A stretch of 64,000 nucleotides of DNA from Tessaracoccus oleiagri (GTDB taxonomy: Bacteria > Actinomycetota > Actinomycetes > Propionibacteriales > Propionibacteriaceae), in NCBI RefSeq assembly GCF_900103275.1, contig NZ_FNGP01000001.1, positions 558,001-622,000 of the forward strand, read 5' to 3'. Within the stretch, counting starts at the first letter, position 1. Every line of letters begins with the position of its first letter. The notes beneath the pieces are model-generated. The model saw nothing but the letters and a program-made list of their open reading frames with translations. It was not told where the DNA came from and ran no database searches. Shown one piece after another: positions 1-8,749 of the stretch. Made by a program: the position numbers and the translations under genes.

Positions 1-1626
1 TTCGCACCGTTCGTGTTGAAGATGACCGGACTCGACATCAATGCCCCCATCAAGCCGGCGCCGAAGTTCGAGGACCTGACGGTGCCGCCGTCGATCCTCG
101 GCGACGAGCTCCGCGCGAAGCTGGTCGACGCCCTCGGTGAGGGCTACGTGCAGGACGACGACCTGACCCGCGTCGTGCACGCGTTCGGCAAGGGCGTGCG
201 AGACCTGATGCGCGTCCGACGGGGAGACCTGGGCCGCGTGCCCGACGTCGTGGTCTACCCCGCCGACGAGGCACAGGTGGCTGCCGTGATGGACGCGGTC
301 GTCGAGGCCGACGGCGTGGTCATCCCGTTCGGCGGCGGCTCCAACATCGTCGCCGCCCTCGAAGCGGTCCCGGGCGAGTCCCGGCCCGTCGTGAGCGTCA
401 ACCTCGGCCGCCTCAACAAGGTCCTCGAGATCGACGAGCAGTCCGGCCTCGCCCGCATCCAGGCCGGCGTCTTCGGGCCCGACATGGAGGAGCAGCTGCA
501 GGCCAAGGGCTGGACCATGGGCCACCACCCCGACTCCTTCGTGTGGTCCACGCTCGGCGGCTGGATCGCCACCCGCAGCTCCGGCATGCAGTCCGACAAG
601 TACGGCGACATCGCCGACATCACCCGCGGCCTGCGCATGGTCATGCCCGGCCAGATCCTCGAGCTCCGCCCGCTGCCGTCGACGTCGTCGGGCCCCAGCG
701 TCCGCGAGATGGTGATCGGATCCGAGGGCCGGCTCGGCATAATCACCGAGGCGTGGGTCAACGTCCACCGCATCCCCGAGGTCCGCGAGATCCAGGCCTA
801 CTTCTTCCCCGACTACTACGCCGGCCTCAAGGCCTGCGAGGAGATCGTCCACTCCGACGCCAAGGTGATGATGGCGCGCGTGTCCGACGCGATCGAGACG
901 CAGTACATCATGGCCAACGGCAAGGAGACGAAGTCGAAGGTCAAGAAGCTCGCCAGCAAGGGCATCCAGAAGCTCATGGAGTCCAAGAAGTGGGACCTCG
1001 AGCAGATCGCGATGAGCTTCATCGGGTTCGAGGGGTCCGCCAACGACGTGCGCTACCAGAAGGGCCTCGTCGGCAAGATCGTGAAGAAGCACGGCGGCTT
1101 CGGCGTCGGCTCCGGGCCGGGCGCGCTGTACGACCAGAAGAAGTACGACACCCCGTACCTCCGCGACTACATGCTCGACCGAGGCCTCGTCTGCGACGTG
1201 TCGGAGACCACCACGCCGTGGCGCCACGCGGCGGACCTGCACCGCAAGACCACCAAGGCCTTCAACGAGGCGATGGAGCGGATCGGGAAGCGCGGCGTCG
1301 TGTTCTGCCACCTGAGCCACTCCTACCACTCGGGCGCGTGCCAGTACTTCACGTTCGTCGTCAACGACGACACCGAGACCGCCGAGCGCAACTACGACGT
1401 CGCGAAGCGGACCATCCAGCAGTCGTTCGTCGACCACCACGCCACCATTTCGCACCACCACGGCGTCGGCGAGGAGCACAGCCCCTGGCTGGAGCAGGAC
1501 ATCTCCCCCGCCGGCGTCTTCATCCAGCGCAAGCTGTTCGAGGGCGTCGACCCGGGCAACAACCTGAACCCCGGCAAGATCATCCACGACGGCGAGCCCG
1601 GCATCACGTCGAACTCGCCCCGCTGA
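1..1626 (+). CDS. FAD-linked oxidase, alkyldihydroxyacetonephosphate synthase family (5' end cut by window)
   Basis: Flavoprotein of the VAO/PCMH fold. Family members exchange the acyl chain of acyl-DHAP for a fatty alcohol, or oxidise D-2-hydroxy acids. The frame is open to base 1, and the first in-frame GTG (13) has no ribosome-binding site, so the true start probably lies upstream of the window. Seen: an FAD-binding PCMH part with PFGGGSNIV (about residue 110 of the fragment), then PDSFVWSTLGGW, and near the C terminus the HHHGVG motif (nt 1453-1470) and DPGNNLNPGKI ending. The HHH motif and the C-terminal wording resemble AGPS more than glycolate oxidase GlcD. A lipid-ether role is inference; a D-lactate dehydrogenase-like role is possible. 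It lies 12 bp before the siroheme genes, perhaps by chance. Confidence 0.75.
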   Translation, partial: FAPFVLKMTGLDINAPIKPAPKFEDLTVPPSILGDELRAKLVDALGEGYVQDDDLTRVVHAFGKGVRDLMRVRRGDLGRVPDVVVYPADEAQVAAVMDAVVEADGVVIPFGGGSNIVAALEAVPGESRPVVSVNLGRLNKVLEIDEQSGLARIQAGVFGPDMEEQLQAKGWTMGHHPDSFVWSTLGGWIATRSSGMQSDKYGDIADITRGLRMVMPGQILELRPLPSTSSGPSVREMVIGSEGRLGIITEAWVNVHRIPEVREIQAYFFPDYYAGLKACEEIVHSDAKVMMARVSDAIETQYIMANGKETKSKVKKLASKGIQKLMESKKWDLEQIAMSFIGFEGSANDVRYQKGLVGKIVKKHGGFGVGSGPGALYDQKKYDTPYLRDYMLDRGLVCDVSETTTPWRHAADLHRKTTKAFNEAMERIGKRGVVFCHLSHSYHSGACQYFTFVVNDDTETAERNYDVAKRTIQQSFVDHHATISHHHGVGEEHSPWLEQDISPAGVFIQRKLFEGVDPGNNLNPGKIIHDGEPGITSNSPR

Positions 1627-1638
1627 CCCGGATCGCCC

Positions 1639-2121
1639 ATGGCCCCGCCCGACCACACCGACAGCGGCTCCCCGGCGTACCTCGCGGGTCTGCTGCTGCG
1701 CGGCCGCGACGTGCTCGTCGCCGGCGCGGGGGCCGTGGCGGAGCGCAGGCTCGAGCGGCTGCTCGAGGTGGGCGCGAACGTGCGCGTGGTGGCGCCCGAC
1801 GCCACCGCCTGGGTCGCCGGGCGCGCCGAAGAGGGCGCACTGGTGTGGCACCGCCGCCCGGTGGCCGAGTCGGACGTCGATGGCGCCTGGTACGTGATCG
1901 CCGCGACGGACTCCCCCGAGGTCAACGCCGCCGTCGCCGCGGCCGCGGAGGCCCGGCACACCTTCTGCGTCCGCTGCGACGACGCCCGCCACGGCTCCGC
2001 CTGGACCCCGGCCAGTTACAACGTCGCCGACATGACCGTCGCCGTCATCGGCAACCGGAGCCCCCAGCGGTCGAAGGCAGTCCGCGACGCCATACACCGC
2101 GCGATGGAGGAACCCCGGTGA
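1639..2121 (+). CDS. Precorrin-2 dehydrogenase (siroheme synthase N-terminal domain protein)
   Basis: A 160-residue stand-alone version of the CysG/Met8 N-terminal domain, which oxidises precorrin-2 to sirohydrochlorin with NAD. Seen: Rossmann start DVLVAGAGAVAERR near residue 25, the VRVVAP strand, and VIAATDSPEVN typical of this family. The C-terminal part (TVAVIGNRSPQRSKAVRD) matches the short helical segment after the Rossmann fold. It has no methyltransferase domain; that activity is encoded by the next gene, whose GTG overlaps this stop by 4 bp (GTGA), so the two are translationally coupled. A separate chelatase lies at 5812-6486. Together they make siroheme for the sulfite reductase at 10428-12122. 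Confidence 0.85.
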   Translation: MAPPDHTDSGSPAYLAGLLLRGRDVLVAGAGAVAERRLERLLEVGANVRVVAPDATAWVAGRAEEGALVWHRRPVAESDVDGAWYVIAATDSPEVNAAVAAAAEARHTFCVRCDDARHGSAWTPASYNVADMTVAVIGNRSPQRSKAVRDAIHRAMEEPR

Positions 2122-2861
2122 GCGCCGTCGGCAGGGTGACCCTCGTGGGTGGCGGCCCCGGCGACCCCGGACTCATGACCGTCGCCGGCCTCAAGGCCCT
2201 GCAGGAGGCCGACGTCGTCCTGCACGACCGGCTCGGCCCGCTCGAGCTGCTCGCCGAGTGCCCGCCGGGGGCCGAGATCATCAACGTCGGCAAGATCCCG
2301 CGCGGCGAGTTCACGCCGCAGGAGGAGATCAACCACCTCCTCGTCGACCGGGCGCGTCGGGGCAAGCACGTGGTGCGGCTCAAGGGCGGCGACAACTACG
2401 TGTTCGGCCGCGGCGGCGAGGAGTGGCTGGCCTGCGCGGAGGCCGGTATTCCGGTCCGGGTCATCCCGGGGGTCACGTCCGCAGTGTCGGTGCCGGCGCT
2501 GGCCGGGATCCCCGTCACGCACCGCAGCCTGTCGCAGGGATTCACCGTGGTGTCAGGCCACGTCCCGCCCGGCGACCCGCGCAGCGACGTGGACTGGGGC
2601 GCGCTCGCACGCTCCGGGCTCACGATCGTGGTGCTCATGGGCGTCCACAACCTCCCCCTCATCGCGTCCGCGCTCGTCGATGGCGGGCTCCCGGGCTCCA
2701 CGGCCGCCGCCATCGTCGCCGACGGCACCACGAGCCACCAGCGCACCCTGCGGGCACCGCTCGCCCGAATCGCCGACGAGGCCGCCGCGGCCGGCATGGC
2801 GCCGCCGGCCATCATCGTGGTGGGCGCCGTCGCCGGGCTCGCGCTCGACGACGGCGCCTGA
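2118..2861 (+). CDS. cobA: Uroporphyrinogen-III C-methyltransferase (SUMT)
   Basis: Transfers two methyl groups from SAM to uroporphyrinogen III to give precorrin-2, the branch point to siroheme and cobalamin. The 247-residue length is normal for stand-alone SUMT. Seen: N-terminal VTLVGGGPGDPGLMTV, the VRLKGGDNYVFGRGGEE SAM/substrate signature near residue 90, IPGVTSAVSVPALAGIP near 120, and late GMAPPAIIVVGAV. The GTG start overlaps the stop of the dehydrogenase gene by 4 bp. The pair could also feed B12 synthesis, but no other cobalamin genes are visible here, so siroheme is the likelier product. It converges with korB, with 22 bp between them. Confidence 0.93.
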   Translation: MSAVGRVTLVGGGPGDPGLMTVAGLKALQEADVVLHDRLGPLELLAECPPGAEIINVGKIPRGEFTPQEEINHLLVDRARRGKHVVRLKGGDNYVFGRGGEEWLACAEAGIPVRVIPGVTSAVSVPALAGIPVTHRSLSQGFTVVSGHVPPGDPRSDVDWGALARSGLTIVVLMGVHNLPLIASALVDGGLPGSTAAAIVADGTTSHQRTLRAPLARIADEAAAAGMAPPAIIVVGAVAGLALDDGA

Positions 2862-2883
2862 GGCCACCGCGTGGGGCGACCCG

Positions 2884-3945
2884 TCACGCATCCCAGGTGT
2901 CGTGGCCGGTCACCAGCGACTGCAGGTGGGCGATCCGCTCGTCGGCCTGCGGCATGCGGACCTGGGCGCGAGCGGCGTCGTCGTGGACGGGCCGGTCGAC
3001 GTCACGGAAGATGCCGATTGGCGACTGGCTGAGGCCCTGGCTGTCGGTCAACGAGGCGAGCGCCACCGCCTGCGCCACGTCGTCGTCGTGCTCGTCGTGG
3101 ACCACGACGGTGCGGCCGCCGACCTCGTCGGTGGGCACCACCGAGAGCCGCCCGGTCACGGCGTCGCGGACGACGCTGCGGGTCCCGCCGGCGAACGTGA
3201 CGGGCTCGCCCCGCCGGAGCGGGATGACGCTCGGCGACCCGGGCGCCTTGAGCCCGTCGAAGACGCCGTCGTTGAAGATCGGGCAGTTCTGGTAGATCTC
3301 CACCAGCGACGCGCCGCGGTGCTGGACGGCCCGGGTCATCACCTCGGTCAGGTGCGCGCGGTCGGAGTCGACGGTGCGGGCGACGAACGTGGCCTCGGCG
3401 CCGAGCGCGAGCGCGACGGGGTTGAACGGCCGGTCCACCGACCCGGCCGGGGTGGACTTGGTGACCTTGCCCGACTCGGAGGTGGGCGAGTACTGGCCCT
3501 TCGTCAGCCCGTAGATTCGGTTGTTGAACAGCAGGATCGTGATGTTGGTGTTGCGGCGCAGCGCGTGGATGAGGTGGTTGCCGCCGATGGAGAGCGCGTC
3601 CCCGTCGCCCGTCACCACCCACACCGCCAGGTCCGGGCGGCTCATCGCCAACCCGGTGGCGATCGACGGCGCTCGGCCGTGGATCGAGTGCATGCCGTAG
3701 GTGTCCAGGTAGTACGGGAATCGGGAGCTGCAGCCGATGCCGGAGATGATCACTGTGTTCTCGCGGCGCACACCGAGCTGCGGCATCAGCGACTGGAACG
3801 CGGCGAGCACCGCGTAGTCGCCGCAGCCCGGGCACCAGCGCACCTCCTGGTCGGAGACGAAGTCCTTCCGGTTCGTCGGCGAGAGCGCCAACGGCACGCC
3901 GGCGAGGCCGCCGCCGGTCGTCGGGGGCGTCAGGGTGGTGGTCAT
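2884..3945 (-). CDS. korB: 2-oxoacid:ferredoxin oxidoreductase, beta (TPP-binding) subunit
   Basis: Beta subunit of a KorAB-type enzyme that oxidatively decarboxylates a 2-oxoacid, probably 2-oxoglutarate, to the acyl-CoA and passes electrons to ferredoxin. 353 residues. Seen: WCPGCGDYAVL at about residues 37-47 (cluster/TPP region), GIGCSSRFPYY, the TPP motif GDGDALSIGGNHLIHA and the paired NN in LLFNNRIYGLTKGQYSPTS. Its ATG overlaps the korA stop by 4 bp (ATGA), so the subunits are coupled. Substrate choice (2-oxoglutarate versus pyruvate) cannot be settled from sequence alone; the two-gene layout with a fused gamma-alpha chain is the actinobacterial KorAB layout. Confidence 0.9.
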   Translation of the reverse strand: MTTTLTPPTTGGGLAGVPLALSPTNRKDFVSDQEVRWCPGCGDYAVLAAFQSLMPQLGVRRENTVIISGIGCSSRFPYYLDTYGMHSIHGRAPSIATGLAMSRPDLAVWVVTGDGDALSIGGNHLIHALRRNTNITILLFNNRIYGLTKGQYSPTSESGKVTKSTPAGSVDRPFNPVALALGAEATFVARTVDSDRAHLTEVMTRAVQHRGASLVEIYQNCPIFNDGVFDGLKAPGSPSVIPLRRGEPVTFAGGTRSVVRDAVTGRLSVVPTDEVGGRTVVVHDEHDDDVAQAVALASLTDSQGLSQSPIGIFRDVDRPVHDDAARAQVRMPQADERIAHLQSLVTGHDTWDA

Positions 3946-5792
3946 CGGAAGTCCTTTCCGTCGATGATGTCCAGGAGGTCGGCCTCGAACTCCGACGGGG
4001 AGATCGGTAGCCCGCGCACGCGGGAGTAGGTCTCGACGTCGGCCAGGAAGCGGGCGCGCAGCAGGAGGGCCAGCTGGCCGAGGTTCATCTCGGGCGCGAT
4101 CACGCGCCCGTACGAGCGGAGGATGGCGCCGAGGTTGCGCGGGAGCGGGTTCACGTGGCGCAAGTGGACCGTCGCCACCTTCCGGCCGCGGCGGCGGACC
4201 CGGCGAGCCGTGGCGCCGATGGGTCCCCACGTGGAACCCCAGCCGATCACCAACACGTCGGCCTCGCCGGAGGGGTCGTCGACGACGAGGTCCGGGATCG
4301 AGTCGGCGATGCCGTCCACCTTCGCCTGCCGCAGCCGCACCATCGCCTCGTGGTTGGCGGGGTCGTAGGAGATGTTGCCGGTCCCGTCGGCCTTCTCGAT
4401 GCCGCCGATGCGGTTCTCGAGCCCGGGGGTGCCGGGCACGGCGAGCGGCCGGGCGAGCTTCTCGTCGCGCAGGTAGGGCAGGAACTTCCCGTCGGGGCCG
4501 TTGGGTTCGGTGGCGAACGCCGGGTCGATCGGCGGCATCGCGGCGAGGTCGGGCACCCGCCACGGCTCCGCGCCGTTGGCGAGGTATCCGTCGGACAGGA
4601 CGATGACGGGCGTCCGGTAGGTGAGGGCGATGCGGGTGGCCTCCACGGCGACGTCGAAGCAGTCGCCGGGTGACTGGGCGGCGAGCACCGGCACGGGGGC
4701 CTCGCCGTGGCGGCCGAACACCGATTGCAGCAGGTCGGCCTGCTCGGTCTTCGTGGGCATGCCGGTGGACGGGCCGGCGCGCTGCACGTCCACCACCACC
4801 AGCGGCTGCTCGAGCATCAGGGCGAGGGAGATGAACTCGCTCTTCAACGCCATCCCCGGGCCGGAGGTCACCGTCGCGCCCAAGTGGCCGCCGTACGACG
4901 CGCCGAGCGCGGCCCCGATGGCGGCGATCTCGTCCTCGGCCTGGAACGTCATGACGCCGTGGTCCTTGTGGCGCGACAGTTCGTGCAGCACGTCGGAGGC
5001 GGGCGTGATCGGGTAGGCACCGAGGTAGAGGGGCAGCCCGGCCTTCGCCGCCCCGGCCATGAGACCGAGGGCCAGCGCCTTGTTCCCCGTGATCTGCCGG
5101 TACGTCCCGGCCGGCAGCGGGGCACGTCGCACCTCGTAGCGGACCGTGAAGTCCTCGGTCGTCTCGCCGTAGTGGTAGCCGGCGAGGTAGGCGGCGCGGT
5201 TCGCGTCGCGGATCAGCGGCGACCGCCCGAACTTGCGGTCCAGGAACGCGAGCGTGGGTTCGGTGGGCCGCGAGAACAGCCACGTCAGGAGCCCGAGCGC
5301 CACCATGTTCTTCGAGCGGGCCGCGTCCTTCCGGCCCAGTTCGAACTGGGCCACGGCGGCCGTGGCGAGGCCGGTGAGGTCCACCGCGTGGAGCTCGTGG
5401 TCGTCGAGCGACCCGTCGGTGAGCGGGTCGGTGGCGTAGCCGACGCGGGCGAGGTTGCGCTTGGTGAAGTCGTGCGTGTCGACGATGAGGATCCCGTCGC
5501 GTCGCAGGTCGGCGATGTTGGCCTTCAGCGAGGCGGGGTTCATCGCCACCAGCACGTCGGGGCGGTCGCCCGGGGTGCGGATGTCGTCGTCGGCGAAGTG
5601 GAGCTGGAAGCTGGAGACGCCGGCGATCGTGCCCTGCGGGGCGCGGATCTCCGCCGGGAAGTTAGGGAGGGTGGCGAAGTCGTTGCCGATGGCGGCGGCG
5701 TCCGCGGTGAAGCGGTCGCCGGTCAGCTGCATGCCGTCGCCGGAGTCGCCGGCGAAGCGGATGACGACGCGGTCCAGTTGGGTGGTGGTCAC
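3942..5792 (-). CDS. korA: 2-oxoacid:ferredoxin oxidoreductase, fused gamma-alpha subunit
   Basis: 616 residues. The N-terminal gamma domain (FAGDSGDGMQLTGDRFT, about residues 11-27, then EIRAPQGTIAGVSSFQ) is fused to the alpha/pyrimidine-binding domain, which shows AYPITPASDVLHELSRH near residue 255 and GATVTSGPGMALKSE further on. Partner of korB, acting in the cytoplasm as a CoA-dependent oxidoreductase that can replace or supplement 2-oxoglutarate dehydrogenase. The GTG start at 5792 was chosen because GGAGG lies just upstream (about 5802-5806). It begins 19 bp after the chelatase stop on the same strand, so it may be read from the sulfate-assimilation transcript, which is an unexpected neighbour. 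Confidence 0.9.
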   Translation of the reverse strand: MTTTQLDRVVIRFAGDSGDGMQLTGDRFTADAAAIGNDFATLPNFPAEIRAPQGTIAGVSSFQLHFADDDIRTPGDRPDVLVAMNPASLKANIADLRRDGILIVDTHDFTKRNLARVGYATDPLTDGSLDDHELHAVDLTGLATAAVAQFELGRKDAARSKNMVALGLLTWLFSRPTEPTLAFLDRKFGRSPLIRDANRAAYLAGYHYGETTEDFTVRYEVRRAPLPAGTYRQITGNKALALGLMAGAAKAGLPLYLGAYPITPASDVLHELSRHKDHGVMTFQAEDEIAAIGAALGASYGGHLGATVTSGPGMALKSEFISLALMLEQPLVVVDVQRAGPSTGMPTKTEQADLLQSVFGRHGEAPVPVLAAQSPGDCFDVAVEATRIALTYRTPVIVLSDGYLANGAEPWRVPDLAAMPPIDPAFATEPNGPDGKFLPYLRDEKLARPLAVPGTPGLENRIGGIEKADGTGNISYDPANHEAMVRLRQAKVDGIADSIPDLVVDDPSGEADVLVIGWGSTWGPIGATARRVRRRGRKVATVHLRHVNPLPRNLGAILRSYGRVIAPEMNLGQLALLLRARFLADVETYSRVRGLPISPSEFEADLLDIIDGKDFR

Positions 5793-5811
5793 GAGGTTCG
5801 GTTCCTCCGTG

Positions 5812-6486
5812 TCAGGCCGCCTCGGCCCGCGCGGCGTCGAGGTAGCGCTCGACGATGGCGGAGACGAGGTGCGGGTGGATGCCGATGGGTTCGGCGACGG
5901 CGCGCAGCCCCAGGGCTGCGATGTGGTCCTGGTAGAGGCCCGGGCAGAGTGCGTGGGTGGCGACGGTGAGGTCGGTGAGGCCACGCGCCCGCAGCCGGGC
6001 GGCGGCCTCGTCGAGCGACGGCGAGGAGGCATAGATGAAGCCAGCCTCCACGGGGCGCCCGACGAGCCGGGCGACGCGCTCCGCGGTGGCGAGGACCTCC
6101 GCGGTCGCGCCCGCCCGCTTCGACCCGATGGCCGCGAGCACCACCCCGTCGCCGAGCGGCCCGGCGGCGCGGAGGCGGTCGGCGATCGCGTCCACCAGCC
6201 CGGGCCCCACGTGCGGGGTGGCGACCGCCCGGCCACCTGAAGCCCCGACCGCGGCCGTGACGTCGTGGGCGACGTGGTAGCCAGCGGCGAGGAACGCGGG
6301 GACGATCACCGACCGGTCGAACCGCTGGACGGTCTCGGCCAGCAGCTCGTCGTGGATGTCGACCCAGCCCAGCTCGACGCGCACGCCCGGCAGCGCGTCG
6401 GCGACGGTGTCCCGCAGCCGTTCGGCGAACTCGGTGCCGCTGCGCCGACGGGTGCCGTGCAGCGCGATGACGAGCGTGGCGCTCAT
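5812..6486 (-). CDS. Sirohydrochlorin chelatase-like protein (CbiX/SirB family)
   Basis: Two-repeat CbiX-type protein, 224 residues, expected to insert Fe2+ (or Co2+) into sirohydrochlorin. Seen: N-terminal LVIALHGTRR with the metal-ligand His near residue 9, the matching VIVPAFLAAGYHV in the first repeat, and a second repeat with VVLAAIGSK and DLTVATHALCPG. Its place at the end of the sulfate operon, together with the SUMT and precorrin-2 dehydrogenase at 1639-2861, argues for Fe2+ and siroheme. Its ATG overlaps the upstream exporter stop by 4 bp. A cobalt chelatase role is the main alternative. Confidence 0.85.
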   Translation of the reverse strand: MSATLVIALHGTRRRSGTEFAERLRDTVADALPGVRVELGWVDIHDELLAETVQRFDRSVIVPAFLAAGYHVAHDVTAAVGASGGRAVATPHVGPGLVDAIADRLRAAGPLGDGVVLAAIGSKRAGATAEVLATAERVARLVGRPVEAGFIYASSPSLDEAAARLRARGLTDLTVATHALCPGLYQDHIAALGLRAVAEPIGIHPHLVSAIVERYLDAARAEAA

Positions 6487-7388
6487 GCGGGCACCTCCAG
6501 CGGCTCGGGCCGGCGCACCACCGGGGCGCCGTGGCGGCGGTGCTGCACCACGGAGTGGCCGACGAGCGCCGCCCACAGCAGGGCCACGAGCCCGAGGCTC
6601 GCCCACTGGACGTCCACCGGGCTGCCGACCGCGCCGAGGACGGTGCGGAGGTTGGTGACGATGATGAGCCCGCCGACCGCCGTGCCGAGCACCCGAGCGG
6701 GGAGCCTGGTCACGAGCCAGGCCGCGAGCGGGGCCGCCACGAGCCCGCCAAGGAGGAGGACCCCGACGATGCGCAGGTCGATCCCGCTCGCGCCGAGCGC
6801 GGCGAGGAAGCCGACCGATGCGGACAGCGAGACCAGGAACTCCGACGTGTCGACCGACCCGATCACCGTCCGGGGCGCGGTCCGCCCGGCGCTGAGGAGC
6901 GACGTCGTCGACACCGGCCCCCAGCCACCACCGCCGGTCGCGTCGACGAACCCGCCGAACAGCCCCAGCGGGACCAGGAACCGCGACGTGTGCGGCGTGC
7001 GCCGCGCGTCGGCCACCCTGGGCGGCCGGAACGCGAAGCGCCCGAGGATGTAGACGCCGAGGAGCGCCAAGATCACCGCCATGAGGGGGCCGGCCCACTC
7101 GGTGGAGAGCCGGGACAGGAACGTCGCCCCCGCGAAGGCGCCTATCGCGCCCGGCACGCCGAGCCGCAGCACGAGCCGCCAGTCAACGTTGCCCAGCCGC
7201 CAGTGCGACAGGCCCGACGCGACGTTGGTGCCCACCTCGGCGAGGTGGACCGACGCGCTGGCGAGCGCCGGCGTGAGGCCGACGACGAGCAGCAGCGAGC
7301 TCGACGTGACGCCGTAGCCCATGCCGAGGGCCCCGTCGATGAGTTGCGCGGCGAAGCCGACCAGTCCGATGAGGAGGAGTTTGCGCAT
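6483..7388 (-). CDS. TauE/SafE-family membrane permease
   Basis: Integral membrane protein of 301 residues with about eight hydrophobic segments, in the UPF0721/TauE-SafE family, whose members move sulfite, sulfonates or other sulfur anions. Seen: an N-terminal LIDGALGMGYGVTSSSLL repeat motif, and its second-half counterpart GGFVDATGGGGWGPVSTTSLL near residue 135; the paired GGGxG segments are typical. Its ATG overlaps the cysN stop by 1 bp (TGATG), and it sits between sulfate activation and siroheme genes, so a sulfite/sulfate-related transport role is a fair inference. Direction of transport is not visible. Confidence 0.85.
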   Translation of the reverse strand: MRKLLLIGLVGFAAQLIDGALGMGYGVTSSSLLLVVGLTPALASASVHLAEVGTNVASGLSHWRLGNVDWRLVLRLGVPGAIGAFAGATFLSRLSTEWAGPLMAVILALLGVYILGRFAFRPPRVADARRTPHTSRFLVPLGLFGGFVDATGGGGWGPVSTTSLLSAGRTAPRTVIGSVDTSEFLVSLSASVGFLAALGASGIDLRIVGVLLLGGLVAAPLAAWLVTRLPARVLGTAVGGLIIVTNLRTVLGAVGSPVDVQWASLGLVALLWAALVGHSVVQHRRHGAPVVRRPEPLEVPA

Positions 7389-8749
7389 CAGATCGACCAG
7401 TCCGGGGCAGGGCCGACGGGGACCGCGGCCCGGTCGGAGAACGCCTGGTCGCCGCGGGTCATGCCGGCGGCGAGGTTGGCGCCGGACTGCGGGTCGATCA
7501 GCAGGAACGACCCCGTCCGTCGCGACTGCGCGTAGGGCTCCGCCATGATCGGGGCGGCGAGACGCAGCCGCACGCGGCCGAGGTCGTTGAGCTCCAGCGC
7601 GTCGACCGCCTCCGGTCGCAGCGTGTCGAGGTCCAGCCGCCCGTCGATCTCCCGGACGACCGCCTGCGTCGTGGCGGTGGTGTGCTTCACGAGCACCCGT
7701 TGCCCGACGCGCAGCGGCCGCTCCGCCAGCCAGGCGACCATGCCGTCGAGATCCTGCGTCGGTTCGGGCGCCGCGTCGGCGGAGGCGATCAGCTCGCCCC
7801 GCGCCACATCGATGTCGTCCGCCAGGCGGAGCGTCACCGACTGCGGGGCGAAGGCCTCGTCGAGCTCCCCGCCGGGGGTATCGATGCCGACGACGTGCGT
7901 GCGGCGCCCGGAGGGCAGGACGACCACGGGGTCGCCGACCCGCACGGAACCGGACGCCACCTGGCCGGCGTAACCGCGGTACTCGACGTAGCGCGGGTCC
8001 ACCGCCGCCTCTTGGGGGCGCAGCGTGACCTGCACGGGGAAGCGGAACGGGTGCTCGGTGACGTCATCGGCCGGCAGCTCCTCGAGGAGTTCGAGCAGCG
8101 ACGGCCCGTCGTACCAGGCGAGCCGCTCGGAGCGCTCGACGATGTTGTCGCCCACCAGCGCGGAGACCGGCAGGACCTCGATGCTCTCGGCGCCGAGGTC
8201 GTCGGCCAGGCGCTGCACGTCGGCGGCGATCTCCCGGAAGCGGGCCTCGGAATAGTCGACGAGGTCGATCTTGTTCACGGCGACGATGATGTGCGGCACC
8301 CGCAGCAGGCGCCCGACCGCGAGGTGCCGGCGCGTCTGCTCGAGCACCCCCTTTCGGGCATCGACGAGCAGCACGAGGGCGTCCGCCGTCGACGAGCCGG
8401 TGACGGTGTTGCGGGTGTACTGCACGTGCCCGGGGCAGTCGGCGAGGATGAACGTGCGCCTCGCCGTCGCGAAGTAGCGGTAGGCGACGTCGATCGTGAT
8501 GCCCTGCTCGCGCTCGGCGCGGAGCCCGTCGGTGAGCAGCGCGAGGTCGACGTGGCCGAGGCCCTTGGCGAGGCTGACCCGCTCGACGGCCTCCAACTGG
8601 TCGGCGAGCACGGCCTTCGAGTCGTAGAGGAGGCGTCCGACGAGGGTGGACTTGCCGTCGTCTACGCTGCCGGCGGTGGCGATCCGGAGCAGCGTGGTGC
8701 TCCGGGGGTCGAGCAGTTCGGGGGAAGCGGGAGAGGCGGTCGCGGTCAT
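7388..8749 (-). CDS. cysN: Sulfate adenylyltransferase subunit 1 (GTPase)
   Basis: GTPase subunit of ATP sulfurylase: GTP hydrolysis drives formation of APS from ATP and sulfate by CysD. 453 residues, EF-Tu-like. Seen: P-loop GSVDDGKSTLVGRLLYDSK (from about residue 28), G3 DCPGHVQYTRN, G4 NKIDLVDYS, then two beta-barrel domains. No APS-kinase (CysC) domain is fused, which fits an APS-reductase rather than PAPS-reductase route. TGATG overlap with cysD upstream and with the exporter downstream shows tight coupling. Confidence 0.95.
   Translation of the reverse strand: MTATASPASPELLDPRSTTLLRIATAGSVDDGKSTLVGRLLYDSKAVLADQLEAVERVSLAKGLGHVDLALLTDGLRAEREQGITIDVAYRYFATARRTFILADCPGHVQYTRNTVTGSSTADALVLLVDARKGVLEQTRRHLAVGRLLRVPHIIVAVNKIDLVDYSEARFREIAADVQRLADDLGAESIEVLPVSALVGDNIVERSERLAWYDGPSLLELLEELPADDVTEHPFRFPVQVTLRPQEAAVDPRYVEYRGYAGQVASGSVRVGDPVVVLPSGRRTHVVGIDTPGGELDEAFAPQSVTLRLADDIDVARGELIASADAAPEPTQDLDGMVAWLAERPLRVGQRVLVKHTTATTQAVVREIDGRLDLDTLRPEAVDALELNDLGRVRLRLAAPIMAEPYAQSRRTGSFLLIDPQSGANLAAGMTRGDQAFSDRAAVPVGPAPDWSI

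Noticed and set aside
543..2861. Very long open frame across the first three genes
   Set aside because: It only becomes a real gene at GTG 2118 (SUMT); the rest is the out-of-frame shadow of the oxidase and dehydrogenase genes.
2680..4029. Long plus-strand open frames opposite korAB and other leftward genes
   Set aside because: Their translations are Arg/Ala/Gly/His-rich with no recognisable motif, as expected for antisense frames in high-GC DNA.
4224..4237. parS-like TCCCCACGTGGAAC in korA
   Set aside because: Two of 14 positions differ from GTTCCACGTGGAAC, it lies 39 kb from parAB, and such matches arise by chance in GC-rich coding DNA.
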